Below are positions 12,042-23,985 of a DNA stretch of 64,000 nucleotides, in pieces (positions within the stretch are counted from its first letter, which is position 1; each line of letters opens with the position of its first letter). A program made the position numbers and the translations under genes. The notes under the pieces are model-generated. The model did no database searches, was not told the origin of the DNA, and was given only the letters and a program-made list of their open reading frames with translations. Source of the stretch: Spinellus fusiger (taxonomy: Eukaryota; Mucoromycota; Mucoromycetes; Mucorales; Phycomycetaceae); the NCBI GenBank assembly GCA_025094145.1, contig JALLLS010000011.1:310001-374000 (forward strand), read 5' to 3'.

Positions 12042-14708
12042 ATGTTGCGTGTCATCCGTCAGACTGGCGTTGCACGTACACCAGCCATGCTTAATGCAGG
12101 AGGTAAAGGCACTCTGAAAACCCTCACAGAAACTCAACCTGTATCAATCTACGTTTTTATATATTAATATATTAATATATTAATATATACTTTTTATATA
12201 CATATATGTATATAAAAAAATATAAAAAAAAAACAAAAAAACAGCCCGTCTCTTCTCTGCTACATCTCAGACAAAAGAAGAAGTTGAAGTCTTTATCGAT
12301 GGAAAGTCAGTGATGATTGAGCAGGGAGCTGCATTGATTCAAGCATGTGAAAAGGCCGGTGCCGATGTAAGTAAGGCAATAATAACCCTGACAGTACAGC
12401 TCATTCATTTGTGGCTAGATTCCTCGCTTCTGTTACCATGGTAATCCGCTGCATGCCTGACCCACACCCACACCCACACCCACCCACACGAATACGCATC
12501 CACAAACACTCACCTTCCATCTTTCTTTTCATTTCTATTTACTATTATAGAGCGTCTGTCTGTGGCTGGTAACTGCCGCATGTGTTTAGTAGAAGTAGAA
12601 CGCGCACCCAAACCCGTCGCTTCCTGTGCTTATCCTGTCATGCCTGGTATGAGAGTCAAGACCAACAGTCCTCTTGTCCACAAGGCCCGCGAAGGTGTCA
12701 TGGAATTCTTGCTTTACAACCACCCTCTGGACTGCCCTGTCTGTGACCAAGGTGGTGAATGTGACTTGCAGGACCAGAGCATGCGTTATGGCAGTGATCG
12801 TGGACGCTTCACTGAGCCTGTTGGAAAGCGTGCAGTGGAAGACAAGAACCTCGGTCCTCTGATCAAAACAGAGATGACCCGCTGTATTCAGTGCACGCGC
12901 TGTGTCCGTTTTGCCAATGAGGTGGCGGGTGCTCCTGAACTCGGTACAAGTGGTAGAGGCAATGAAATGCAGATCGGCACCTACATTGAAAAGACTCTTG
13001 ATTCTGAGATGTCAGGCAACGTTATTGACCTGTGTCCTGTTGGTGCATTGACCTCCAAGCCCTACCAAATGACCTCCAGACCTTGGGAGTTGAAGAAATA
13101 CGAGACCATTGATGTGTCTGATGCTATTGTAGGTTGTCTCTTTTGCAGTTGGACAGATCGCTGACATTGTAGGGCTCCAACATTCGTCTGGACACGCGTG
13201 GTGTGGAAGTGATGCGCATTCTTCCTCGTCTGAATGACCAGGTGAATGAAGAGTGGATTTCTGACAAGACTCGCTTCTTCTATGACGGCCTCAAGGTTCA
13301 GCGCTTAACTACACCTCTTGTGCGTCAAGGAGATCGTTTTGTTGCCTCCACTTGGGAGACTGCATTGGCTCGTGTGAGTGAGGCATTGACAAAGGCCTCG
13401 GGCAACAGTGCCAAAGCCATTGCAGGTCATCTGGCAGATGCTGAGTCCATGGTAGCATTGAAGGATCTCTTCAACCGCCATGGCTCCGAGAACTTTGCTG
13501 TGGATGCTCCCAATGGCTCCAAACCTCTTGCTGTGAATGCAGATTTTAGATCCAACTACACCTTTAACTCTACTCTTGCTGGTGCTGAAGAGGCTGATGT
13601 TGTGCTGTTGATTGGCTCCAACCCTCGTCATGAAGCTCCTATTCTCAACACACGTTTCCGCAAGGCCTACCTACACAATGGTCAGGACTTTGGTGTGATT
13701 GGAGAAGCCGCTGACCTGAGCTATGAGTATGAGCACATTGGTACTAGCAGCAAGTCCATCCAGTCACTTTTGGACGGCACTCATCCCTTTGCTAAGCGTC
13801 TTGCTGAAGCCAAGAAGCCTCTTATTCTTGTTGGTTCTGGTGTGATTGAGAATGCCAAGGACAGCGACTACTTGCTTTCCAAGGCATCTGAATTGGCCAA
13901 TAAGTACAAGAACACTGTCTTCCAAGACAACTGGAATGGTTTCAATGTCTTGCAGCGTGTAGGTGGTTTATTGTTGGCTCTGTTCGTTCATCCTTCCTTC
14001 TTTCCTTCTTTGTTAGGCTGCTGGACGTACTGCTGCCTATGAGCTTGGTTTCTTGCCTTCCAAGGCCTCTTTGGAGCCAGCCAAATTTGTTTACCTGTTG
14101 AATGCAGATGAAGTGACTTCTGCTGACATTCCTAAAGATGCATTTGTCGTTTACCAAGGCCATCACGGTGATGTAGGTGCACAGTATGCTGATGTTGTTC
14201 TGCCCGGTTCTGCCTTTACAGAGAAGAACGCAACGTAAGTGATAAAGTAGCACTAGCCCATTCCTTTTCTTCTCTCTCCCTTGTTGATGTGTTTATTTAT
14301 AATATATTACATGTTATTAGCTATGTCAACACAGAAGGCCGCACACAGATCACTCGTGCTGGCGTCAATCCTCCTGCAGCAGCACGCGAAGATTGGAAGA
14401 TTATCCGTGCTCTGTCTGAAATTGCTGGTCATACTCTTCCCTACGATACCTTAACTTCTGTTCGTGCTCGTTTGTCCGAGATCAGTCCTGCGTTGACTCG
14501 CTATGATGTGGTGGAGGTGCCCAGCACTGCTGCCTTGGGACTTTCAAGTCAAGTCAAGAGTGGTCTCAAGAGCAGTGGCGAGGTGCTTTCTTCTGTGATC
14601 AAGAACTTTTACCAGACGGATGTTATTTCTCGTGCTTCTAGTACCATGGCCAAGTGTTCCAAGACATGGTCTAACAGAGAAGAGGAAGAGAAAAGAACCA
14701 CCACTTAA
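12042..14708 (+). CDS. NDUFS1: NADH:ubiquinone oxidoreductase 75-78 kDa subunit (complex I Fe-S subunit)
   Basis: Seven exons fit in phase: 12042-12102, 12245-12366, 12419-12440 (22 nt), 12551-13128, 13173-13958, 14017-14234, 14321-14708. They give about 724 residues, normal for this subunit. It sits in the mitochondrial matrix arm of complex I and carries three Fe-S clusters on the electron path from FMN. Visible motifs: basic mitochondrial presequence with RLFSATS; 2Fe-2S ligands in [19 protein letters not shown]; the [17 protein letters not shown] histidine/cysteine cluster; [10 protein letters not shown] with a later [10 protein letters not shown]; then the molybdopterin-like domain ([36 protein letters not shown]). 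The tiny third exon is required to join the 2Fe-2S ligands. The first intron has an AT-rich palindromic stretch (about 12155-12230). Confidence 0.97.
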
Positions 14709-16151
14709 CATTCACCTCACACGCACGGCCATTCCCTAGTAATCTTTCTCAATAGAACCGCACATGTAAAAGTAACCTTTTGGAGGATTGTGAACAATAG
14801 AGAAGGAAAACTCCCTTTTTTGGATAGGAATAGAAAAAGAGAGGGTTGGGCTCAAGGGAAATTTATTTTAGAAGGCAGTGGTGTGAGACATCCGAGATAC
14901 AAACAGCGTAAAAAGGCGTACATAGCGTAAAAAGAGCCTAATGAGTCCATTATGAAATACCCAAAGTGCCTACAGAACATTTTTATAAAAAGAAAAAAAA
15001 AGAGAAAAAAAAAGAGAAAAAAAAAGAAAAAAGAAATAGGCGTAAAGCACCTCAAGGGCGTCTTTACAGGCATTGGCGTAAGGTTGGGAATAGCCCATGT
15101 TTATGTTATGAGGAGTTTCTATTCTACCTCTCCAAGCATAGATTCCACGTGCCTTTTCTTTACCATGTCTTTGCCATAACGCAGACAAATGACTATCGAT
15201 GAGTGAGTCGAGTCAACAAACAAACAGGCATGTCAACACTCAAATGCCTAATCAAATAAGGAGAAGAAAGCTTATTTTATTCCTTTTTTATTTTTATCTT
15301 TATCTATATCTGCACCCTTTGGATGATCTCTAGAAATGTTCATTGTCCAACAATCATGAAATAACCGTCAAATAGTATCGGTGAAAAGGACAAAATAGTT
15401 TAAACATTTCTTATGACCTGATTTATGCATGGTATCTTGCATTTTATTCTCCAGTCTTATCAATGCACTGATTCAACAAGCTTTTTCAACAGTAACAAGG
15501 CAGTGACCCTATCTATAATATATATAAAAAAATAAAGACACTCTGGGCTCTTTTTCTTTTCTTTCTTTTACTGGTAGCCATCTTCCTCTTCTTCTTCTAT
15601 TCTCTCTGGCACTTCCTCGCCCCCTTTTTTCTTCTTCTGATGACTGGGACTCCTTAATGATAACAACACGACACTCAATTTTAGCTTTTTTATTTTTATT
15701 TTTCGAAAATCGATCGAATACGAATGGAACTCAAAAGCTCCCATGAACGATCAACAAGGCAAATTATACGTGCCTAAACTTATTTTTAAACACATGTACG
15801 CCAATACACACTTTATTATCTCCTTGATAAAAAACGAAGAGTCAACCATTTTAAGGTTTATAAGAATTGCTGAATTTAACCTAGCTTAACATTGCAGAAG
15901 AACTTATTTAGCTTTAAACAATAATTGGACGTCAAATAAAAAAGAAAGAAAGAACAAGGAGTACCCATCCTAAGGATAGCGTACAGAATAGATAGGGCCC
16001 TAAAGTAGTCTAAATGGATTGCTTATAAATATTCAGAGTTATTTTTTTTTTGTTTTTTTGCCTTGTCTTTTTTTTTGCCTTGTCTTTGTCTTTTTGTACA
16101 ATTACACTCTTCTTCTATTTGTTGATTTATTAACTCAAACAAGAATCCTTC
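14709..16151. other. Intergenic, AG-rich and AT-rich tracts, no gene recognised
   Basis: Holds an AAAAAAG-repeat tract at about 14985-15030 and pyrimidine-rich stretches near 15550-15640 and 16040-16110. Open frames here are products of these tracts. Its right end is presumably the promoter of the zinc-finger gene. Confidence 0.4.
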
Positions 16152-17312
16152 ATGATCTATCAACACCACAGCACTGCCTACAATGACGACCCCCAGTCTA
16201 CAGATCAACCCCACCTCTTGTTCATTGATAAAAAACAGCCACAGGATGTGACAGACTGGCTCATAGAATCAGCACCTGAGCCTATTTCTACAAAGCAAGC
16301 ATCTGATCACCTTAATTTTTATCAAGTTCCAGTGGCATGGACACAAAGATCTGCCTACTGTCCTTCACTGCAGACAGAGTATTTTACACCGTCCTCTTCT
16401 CCAGAAATGCTGGACTCGCCTGATACCCAGTATTTCATGACAGCACCCTATGACAGCCTACTTGCCCTGGACCCTTCATCAGCCTCAAGTACTTTTAGTT
16501 CACCAGAGCAGTATACGGCTGAAGTCTACCCAGGAATGGAGCCTTTCTTTTTGGTCCACCCTCATGCAAGCTACGAACAGGCCGCAATGGAAACCCCGGT
16601 ATCAACAGCACACAAGCAGCATTATCACAAGACATTGCATCCCGAGGCTCTGGATGATCTCGCCATTATGAACCACGCCTTTCTGCCTTTAGACTCGATT
16701 GACATGTACTTTTCGCATACAGCACAAACGCATATCTCTGCAAACACGGTTCTCCACCACCGTCCCCACCCCACCCTCCACGTCAGCGCTCATACACACA
16801 CACACAAGAACGCACATAGGAACGCACACACACACACACAGGCACACACACACACACACACTCCCCACCACCACCATCCTGCTCACCACTCCCTTATTAG
16901 TGTACCAGACTATGCTACATCCAATAGTGACAAGGAGATTCCCCATGGTTACTCTCATCAATACCAGCACCAACATCAGTGTCTTTCCCCTAGACATGCA
17001 TCTACCAAAGACATTCAAGCCAAGACATACTCCCCTCTTCACCCTTTTCTTATGGAAGAGAATACTCGCCCTTATCAATGCACCGACTGCTATCGTGCGT
17101 TTTCTCGCAAGCATGACTTGCAGCGTCACACGCGTGTTCATACTGGTATTAAACCCTACCTCTGCATTGGATGCAGAAAGGCATTTGCTCGTACAGATGC
17201 CCTCAAACGTCATTTACGTATGGAAGAGACTTGTCGCTCCAGTCCTCAAGTGCAAGCATTGATGAGTGCTGGAAAAAGACGCTACAAAAACCTTGAAAGA
17301 GTCAACTGTTGA
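16152..17312 (+). CDS. C2H2 zinc-finger transcription factor, two fingers
   Basis: Single-exon gene of 386 residues, unusual among its intron-rich neighbours. The C-terminus has two fingers: YQCTDCYRAFSRKHDLQRHTR at about residues 307-330, linked by VHTGIKPY to CIGCRKAFARTDALKRHLRM. The second ends with EETC, so its last ligand may be cysteine (C2HC variant). The linker TGIKPY is close to the TGEKPY consensus, so DNA binding is expected. The N-terminal 200 residues are acidic to neutral, rich in S/P/Y, and could be an activation region. Residues about 215-250 are almost only H and T, encoded by a CA-repeat tract (16795-16870). Paired C2H2 fingers of this kind occur in many fungal stress and carbon regulators. 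I cannot assign the target. Confidence 0.88.
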   Translation: MIYQHHSTAYNDDPQSTDQPHLLFIDKKQPQDVTDWLIESAPEPISTKQASDHLNFYQVPVAWTQRSAYCPSLQTEYFTPSSSPEMLDSPDTQYFMTAPYDSLLALDPSSASSTFSSPEQYTAEVYPGMEPFFLVHPHASYEQAAMETPVSTAHKQHYHKTLHPEALDDLAIMNHAFLPLDSIDMYFSHTAQTHISANTVLHHRPHPTLHVSAHTHTHKNAHRNAHTHTQAHTHTHTPHHHHPAHHSLISVPDYATSNSDKEIPHGYSHQYQHQHQCLSPRHASTKDIQAKTYSPLHPFLMEENTRPYQCTDCYRAFSRKHDLQRHTRVHTGIKPYLCIGCRKAFARTDALKRHLRMEETCRSSPQVQALMSAGKRRYKNLERVNC

Positions 17313-17982
17313 CGGCTAACACTCTTATTGTTGGGTAAGCGTGGGCTTTCATTGTGGTGGTTGCTGTAAAAGACATGTTCTTTGCCCCACCAACAAACAA
17401 ATCTCCACTTGCTGTACTATTTCATTCATTTCTATTCTTTATATATTTTATATCTGCCCGTTTGTTTGTTTGTTTGTTTGTTTGTTTGTTTGTTTGTTTG
17501 TTTGTTTGTTTTATCCTTCTTAACATTTGCTACAAATGAATGTCTCATTTTTATGCATTGACTATTCCTGCTTTCCTCCATGTTTATTCCACCAATGTCT
17601 TGATGTCTTTATGCTGTTTTTTTTTATTACTATTTACTATTTACTACTTTACTTTTATTATTTGTGTATGCCATTATATTTTGTTATTTTTGTTATTTTT
17701 GTTATTTTTGTTATTTTTGTTATTTTGTTATTTTTGTTATTTTTGTTATTTTTTGTTATTTTTTTGTTATATTTTTATTTTTATCTTTATTTTTGTTATT
17801 TTTTGTTATTTTTTATTATTTTTTTATCTTTATTTTTTTATATACATATATTTGCTCCCATGGATATCTTGTTTTTACCAATATTAAATCATTAAATGTC
17901 AACTTATCAGCGCTGTTCCTGTCAATTTATCCTTGAGTAACAATCCGAAAAATAAGAAAATATTGATTGGGAAATACCTTTC
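17313..17982. repeat. GTTT and TTATTTTTG tandem repeats between convergent genes
   Basis: The spacer between the zinc-finger stop and the REC8 stop holds a GTTT array at about 17458-17512. A longer array of TTATTTTTG-like units runs from about 17680 to 17830. Neither is coding. Confidence 0.85.
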
Positions 17983-19356
17983 TTATTGCTGAAGAAGAAT
18001 TTCAATCTTGCCATAGCTCACTGTTTGGATAGGTTGGATAGTTCCATAAAAGGCAAGCACTAATAGTAGCAGTAGTTAAAAAAGATCATGTAAAGAGTAA
18101 TATGCATATAAGAAGGGGGAAAGTGAGGGGTAAATGTGTGATCTTGGTCCTACTTACCAAGTATATCATAAAATGCCCGTGCCACATGAGCTGTCGAACA
18201 TGTCTCTGTTGGTAACAAATCTTCTAACTCTAGATGAGACGGAGAGTTGTTGAATGCACAGGCATTTCTGTACTAGCACGTATTAACACTTCATGCACAG
18301 ACATTGCCATCTCCTCCCCTCCCCCTTACCTATAAAATGCTTCAATCGTACTAGCCATTCTCTCTACCGAGTCTTGACGTGGACCCTCTTCTAGGTGAAA
18401 ACACCCAACCAAGTACAGAACCATTCGATTGTGTCCATAGAACCACATACAATAAGGGGAATATAGGAATATAAGAAGAGAACAAGGGAAAAATTGTATT
18501 AATGGAAGAAAACTTTAAAGGTATTACAAGTACAGGCATATTTGTAGACAAGTACGTCGTAAGATAAACTTGCTATTCTCTCCATTACCATTCATGGTGG
18601 CTGACAAAGGGCTTGTATACCCAAACGAAGGTTGTCTGTCATGCACAGGAGTACTTCTGCTTGTACGAGTTAGTTACAGGTTTGCAGATAAATAAATAAA
18701 TAAATGGATACATAAATAAATAAATAATAAAACCCCTCACCTTTCATCCGAAAGATCAAATCGCATTTCAGAAGCAGATCTACCTAAAACAAACCAACAT
18801 AATAGCGTGTTCTATGAAATGCCAGTGTTCTCATTGGCTTACTTGCTAGCGCTGGTCTGTCCATTGGATCAGAATCAAAAAGGGAACCTGCACTATAATC
18901 ATCGTTCAGACTTTCACTGTCTACATCGAGTCTGGCACGTTCAGAGCCATGTCTTATTTCCTAATAAAAATATATAAAGGGAAAGAAAATCAGTTCCACC
19001 CAATAGACTCATGGACAGAAAAGGCATTAAAAATATCAATTCACAAAAATAAACAAATCAACACATTTCTGTGATTATGTTTATGTTTATGTTTGTAGTG
19101 TTTTTTCTTTTTTTTTTTTCTGAGAGAAAAAGTAACCATCTATTATAATTATAATTATAATTATTACTTTGTTCTTTGGTACTCTGCCTAGAAAATTTAA
19201 GCCAATGTTAAATTCAACCTTTTTTAAAATAGCATGGCAGATTACTTGCATAGCTCTTCAATCTTCATTCTCTTGTTCTGGTGTCGCCACATACTATGAA
19301 AAAGGGAATTGTCCACTATACACACCCAGGGGAAAATAAATAAATGAATAGTATAT

Positions 19357-19395
<39 letters not shown>

Positions 19396-21357
19396 AACAA
19401 CAACAACAATAACAATAACAATAACAATAACAATAACAACAATAACAACAATAACACTATTAATTTTTTTAAAAACTTTCTTATCAAAGAATATATAGGT
19501 TTGTTGGTGGACTAGACAGAGCTTACTTGTTATACATGGGTGAGTGAGCCTCTGCCATTCTTTCTGATGCTTTAACATCTATTGAAGAGTTATAAACCAA
19601 AGTTCATATTAGGTAACACAGACTGTCTTTTTCCTTCTTCCAGACAATGGAGAACCCACTATCATTGCTCGAGACGTCTGGTAAAAATCCAAGTCAACTA
19701 CTGTAGAGTGACATTGCCTCGTGGGACGTCTTGGAGAGGGTTGTCTGGGTGGTTGAGGTGATATAGGGACAAGGGCTGGATTATCCTCCGTAGCTATTGA
19801 GGCCATATCCCACACTTCTTCAAAGATAGGTTGTCTATTTCTGTTCAAAAGTGACAGGGGAGCCACTTGATCCAGAAATGGACTTGTTGACGTGAGGGGG
19901 ATGGAAGACAATGACAGAGGGGGAGAGGAGAAAATAGAGTTGGAAGAATTAGAAAGTAGAGAGCGTTTTGGTATTGGATGCTAATGCCCAGACATGTAGA
20001 CAGGTCTTTGTGAGTTACTCCGTGGATGTTAGTTTACTTACTTGAATGTCTGTTAGTACATCATTTTCTTCATTGTCCATGGGGTCTATTTGCATTGGTG
20101 TAGCATTCTGTTCTGTATCATCCTTCTCACTTTAGAAAAGACAGTAGAAGATAGTAGAACAGACCATAACAGCAACAACAAACAACAACAGCAACAACAA
20201 CAACAGCAACAACAACAACAGCAACAACAACATAGTAAATACACCACAATGGTATTGGATAAAAGCGTATGACTCCCTGCTACTTATTTTTAGTCTATTT
20301 TTGTTACCTTTGTGAAGACATGGGCCACTCCAGGAAATCATCATAATTAATATCTGGAAGCACCAATAGATCATTGTCTTGATTGTTGTTATTTTCATTT
20401 TCCTGTTCTAGACTCTGGTCATTGAATAAATGAGAATGAGTAGAATCCAAGTTTAAAGACTGAGGTAGATGTGGTGATCTTGCAAGGGAATATTCTGTTA
20501 GTTCTGGAACAAGGCTATTATCATTCAACGTATGATAATGTTCTATAATATTAGAGTCAACCCGTCTCTGTATAAATAGATCTTCAACAGGAAACTCTAA
20601 TCCATTCCATTGGAACTAGAATCATACAGGAGTCAATGTTTTTTGGTTATCTTTTTTACTCGTACCAAGTGAGATAAAGGATACTTGGAAGGCAAGTAGG
20701 ATACAAAGGAGGTCTTTTCATTAAGGGTAATTGTATTTTGCCTAAATGTAATAATAATAATAATAAAAAGATACGTAAATAAATACGTAAATAGATAGGC
20801 CATTCTCCCTGTTTTTATAGTTAAGCTTTAAGCACTGATTACTTTGCTGATATCATGGACATGCCTGAATTCCCAGATACAGTTAACAATGATTCTCTGC
20901 ATAGTCTTGTCCAGAGTTGCAACGCATCCTCTATGTTTATGTTTATTTTAATTGACAGTACTTTCAATGAGTTTACCATAAGCAACGTAGTATTGATGTC
21001 TTAACATTTTAGTCAATCCTATCAATAGTTGAGCTGTAATTCTCAAGGTCAATGCATTGTCCAAGGTATTGACAGTATCACTAAACAAAATAGTCAACTT
21101 GATTCATCTGACATGAATAGAGAATACCATATAATTGGAATATTAATAGTGTTGATATTCTTTCTAGAAAGACGTCTTGGTCTCAAACTAGATCCAAGTG
21201 TAGCAGCATTCCTGGTGTTATTATTATTATTATATAAGAATAAGAATAGTAAATATTATACATATATTAGTACTCTTTTAATAACTTGGCTATTAACTTA
21301 CCATGCCATCTTGAGTAGTTTGCTATCCTCTTCTCTTAAATGATCAAACTCAAACAT
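17983..21357 (-). CDS. REC8: REC8-type meiotic cohesin kleisin
   Basis: Many small exons on the minus strand. The start at 21357 reads MFEFDHLREEDSKLLKMAW and splices to NAATLGSSLRPRRLSRKNI. A later exon reads ALTLRITAQLLIGLTKML then RHQYYVAY. Together they match the kleisin N-terminal SMC3-binding domain, and the AATLG wording is of the REC8 rather than the RAD21 sort. Middle exons (about 20735-20650, 20620-20316, 20130-20043, 19980-19615, 18960-18845, 18778-18740) are acidic and disordered. The last two read ETCSTAHVARAFYDIL and VLAFYGTIQPIQTVSYGKIE, matching the C-terminal winged helix that binds the SMC1 head. Kleisins close the cohesin ring; REC8 does so in meiosis. Two introns carry simple repeats (AAC at 19358-19460, CAA at 20170-20235). 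The start lies about 60 bp past the BRCC36 stop. Middle exon borders are approximate. Confidence 0.78.
19358..19460. repeat. AAC/AAT trinucleotide array in a REC8 intron
   Basis: About 100 bp of AAC units drifting to AAT/AACAAT. It falls between exon-like segments of the REC8 gene. Confidence 0.9.
20170..20235. repeat. CAA/CAG trinucleotide array in a REC8 intron
   Basis: CAACAACAGCAACAA units within the intron between the exon ending near 20316 and the next at about 20130. Its polyglutamine reading on the plus strand is not taken to be a gene. Confidence 0.85.
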
Positions 21358-21418
21358 ATTTATCAAGAGAAAGAAGATAAAACAAAGATGAAATATAAAA
21401 GATGTGCTGTCTTTATTA

Positions 21419-23364
21419 TTAAGAAAGATCTATCAAATTGTCATCTGTTGTCTTTTCGCTTTTCGCTTTACTAAATCCGGGCTTTCTTTTACGCATATAG
21501 GTATGTCTCAAGCCTATGCCTTTCATTGAGCCAGTTCTTTCCACATTTGACCTCAAACCCCTTGCCAGGATGACTTGATCCAATAAATGTGCTTCCCGAG
21601 AAGAGCTCTCTTTGTTCTCATCAACATAGAAATCCTCCATCTCCTCATCCTCTGTTTTGTGGATTCCAGATGTTTCCATGGCCTCATAAAATAATTCTTG
21701 TTGGCTTCCTGAACACATAGGATCCACATCATTACTAGAAGATAAAGAAGCACTGTCTGATACTGTATAGTGCTTGTTCTTTTGTGGTGTATTCTCCTCA
21801 TCACTGTCCCCTACAAGATCAATCAGAGTGACTTGGGAGAACTTCTTGTACTGAGTTTTCTTTTGTATCTTTAACAGTTCAATCTTTTGTTTTTGTTTTT
21901 GTTATAGGATGGGTTAGACCCTCCTCTCTATAGCCACAGACACCTATCATCTACCTCTTGTTCTACTGCTAGTTTCCTCAGTTCAAGTTGGCGTGTCATG
22001 GGCAGAATAAACTTATCAACAAGACAGAGAATAGCTTGTCCATACATTGTTGATTTGTGGGATTCTTCCATTCTACTTGGATAAGACTGATTGCTTTCAT
22101 CTGCATGTATATGTATACACATATAAACATATACAAATATACAAATATAAACATATACAAATATACAAATATAAATATATACAAATATACAAATATAAAT
22201 ATATAAATATATAGAAGAATCCTTAGCTCTATCTTCTACTGAAGATTCATATGTACCTTTTTGTGAATAGGGCTCAATAATAAAAGAGTCTTCGTATTCT
22301 TTTCTGTTTTCATTGTACATACTATCTACTAAATTCTTCATTCTATTTCCTGCCTGTAAAGAGTAAAGATCTTCCCGTTGAATATTAACAGGAACTTTTA
22401 TCTCAATGACTCTACATTATTTATCATTTTAGTATGAGCATCTACACCCTTATATATTTATAAATATATTACCTATCTTCATCAGGAGAATGGGACTGAA
22501 AACAGCCCAGTTGAATGCGGTTTTTCTATAGACACATCCTTAGTGCTTTCTCTCTCTCTCTCTCTCCCTCCAGATCTCTTGTCTATCAGCTTACATGGTC
22601 CTGTGTAGCATCAAAGCACGATACAATCATACCAAAGAATCGGTTGTCCATTGATTGCTGTAGTAGCTGAGTCCTTAGATCTATAGGCTAGTATGATGTT
22701 GCTGCACTTGACAAGAACATACTTACCCACATGAGAAGGACAGACTGTAATGTGAGGATGGCTGTGGTACTTTTATACATTTTGTATATATATATACATT
22801 TTTTTTTATATTTATATATATTTATATAGGATGATTCTTTCTTTAGCGAGTGATGTATTCACTGCCCATTACTTACCCAGCCAATGACGCTCATTTCTTG
22901 ACCTCTTATTTTTTCTAGTTCCTAATGAGATGGGTTATAAATGACACTGTCCATGCAGGTAACGGACACACATGTAGAGGAGGGTCACCTACTTCTGTAT
23001 AGACAACAGCCAGATGAAGCTGTTCAGGGGATATCTCCACTCTGTCTTTTCTTTTATCCGAACGAGCAACTTGGAATACTTCTTGGACAATGGCTGTAGT
23101 ATGATCTGCTTTGTAGGGGTTGCTAGAAGCCACTGTCTGTTTAACATGTTAGTTCTCTTGTTGTGATGACAGACTCTTCTTTTTCTTCTTTTTATTATTA
23201 TTACTTAGTACCTCCCAATGACCAATAAGCAGTCCAATCACTTCTTCCTATGAACAACCACATTGAGTGTTTCTGTGGAGAGTTTAGTTTACATTTTCAA
23301 CAGAGAGTGCATGTGTCAAGACGACCTGGTAGATACTGCTGGGGAGTGTGACTAAATTCAGCAT
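21419..23364 (-). CDS. BRCC3: BRCC36 (BRCC3) JAMM-family Lys63-specific deubiquitinase
   Basis: Small exons fit in phase: 23364-23293, 23247-23212, 23136-22993, 22921-22877, 22769-22727, about 22663-22575, about 22524-22473, about 22410-22252, about 22104-21943 and about 21870-21419. The MPN+ domain is clear: VVLTHALSVEN, EEVIGLLIGHWE, the BRCC36 hallmark RSDKRKDRVEISPEQL, MSVIGW, then the zinc JAMM motif YHSHPHITVCPSHV followed by D. The catalytic glutamate is in EEVIGLL. In animals BRCC36 cleaves K63-linked ubiquitin in BRCC36-isopeptidase and BRCA1-A complexes. After a helical segment (STMYGQAILCLVDKFILPM) comes an added acidic tail with VTLIDLVGDSDEE and a terminal DDNLIDLS, both like SUMO-interaction motifs. 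An ATACAAATAT repeat at about 22105-22215 is read as intron because splicing around it keeps phase. Confidence 0.9.
22105..22215. repeat. ATACAAATAT repeat, intronic in BRCC36
   Basis: Tandem copies of ATACAAATAT/AAATAT. If translated they would give a run of aromatic and aliphatic residues. A phase-1 intron (donor GTACAT, acceptor ACATGCAG) removes them. Confidence 0.75.
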
Positions 23365-23985
23365 CTAGGGCTTTGGTTATAGGCTGATCCCCAAAAGAAA
23401 AAGGTATTCATGCAATAGTGACTGTCCTTATTCTTTACTGATCTTTCCAAAAAAAGAAAGAAAAAGGGAACAGATCTCTAAGCACAGGAGAAGGAAGGAA
23501 TCTATGAAGAGGGTAGATATAAGAATAAAAAGTACTCTATCAGTGATGAATATTTAGAGATAGAGGAAAGATGGAAAAAGAAGAATAGGGTAGTATTTAT
23601 CACTTTGGCATAGCGTGGGGCTACTCTACAGTCACTTTGTATTAGAATAGAGTAGATTCTCCAAAAAGAAAGAAGATGGAGTCTTCTTTATTGTATGAGG
23701 AGATACAAGACAGCCATAGATACTAAAGAGTGAATAAGCCACTTGGTAAAAAAAAAACAACAACTGCCATGTACAAATACGCCTCTTTCTCCAATGGGTG
23801 CTTGAAGTCTATGTGTACAGACTACATAAAGAGAGAGTTCTTTGGAATATAAAATTTGGAATATAAAATAATGCTGTTGCTGCTGCTGCTGTTGTTGTTG
23901 TTTAGTTGAGAGGAATCCCAATAGCACATCAGCAGTGTTTTCCCTAATCCTATTGTTAATATAACTGTAATCTATAAGAGCATAG

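Noticed and set aside
16689..17262. Overlapping frames on both strands of the zinc-finger gene
   Set aside because: They depend on the CA repeat; the frame with two C2H2 fingers explains the region.
17527..17936. Hydrophobic open frames on the plus strand that look like membrane proteins
   Set aside because: They arise from TTATTTTTG tandem repeats between two convergent genes; no start context or splice logic.
19242..19578. Long leucine or valine runs on the minus strand
   Set aside because: They are translations of the AAC/AAT microsatellite in a REC8 intron.
22105..22215. Coding repeat within BRCC36
   Set aside because: The frame is open, but it would insert a hydrophobic Tyr/Ile-rich run into a soluble enzyme; donor and acceptor in matching phase flank it.
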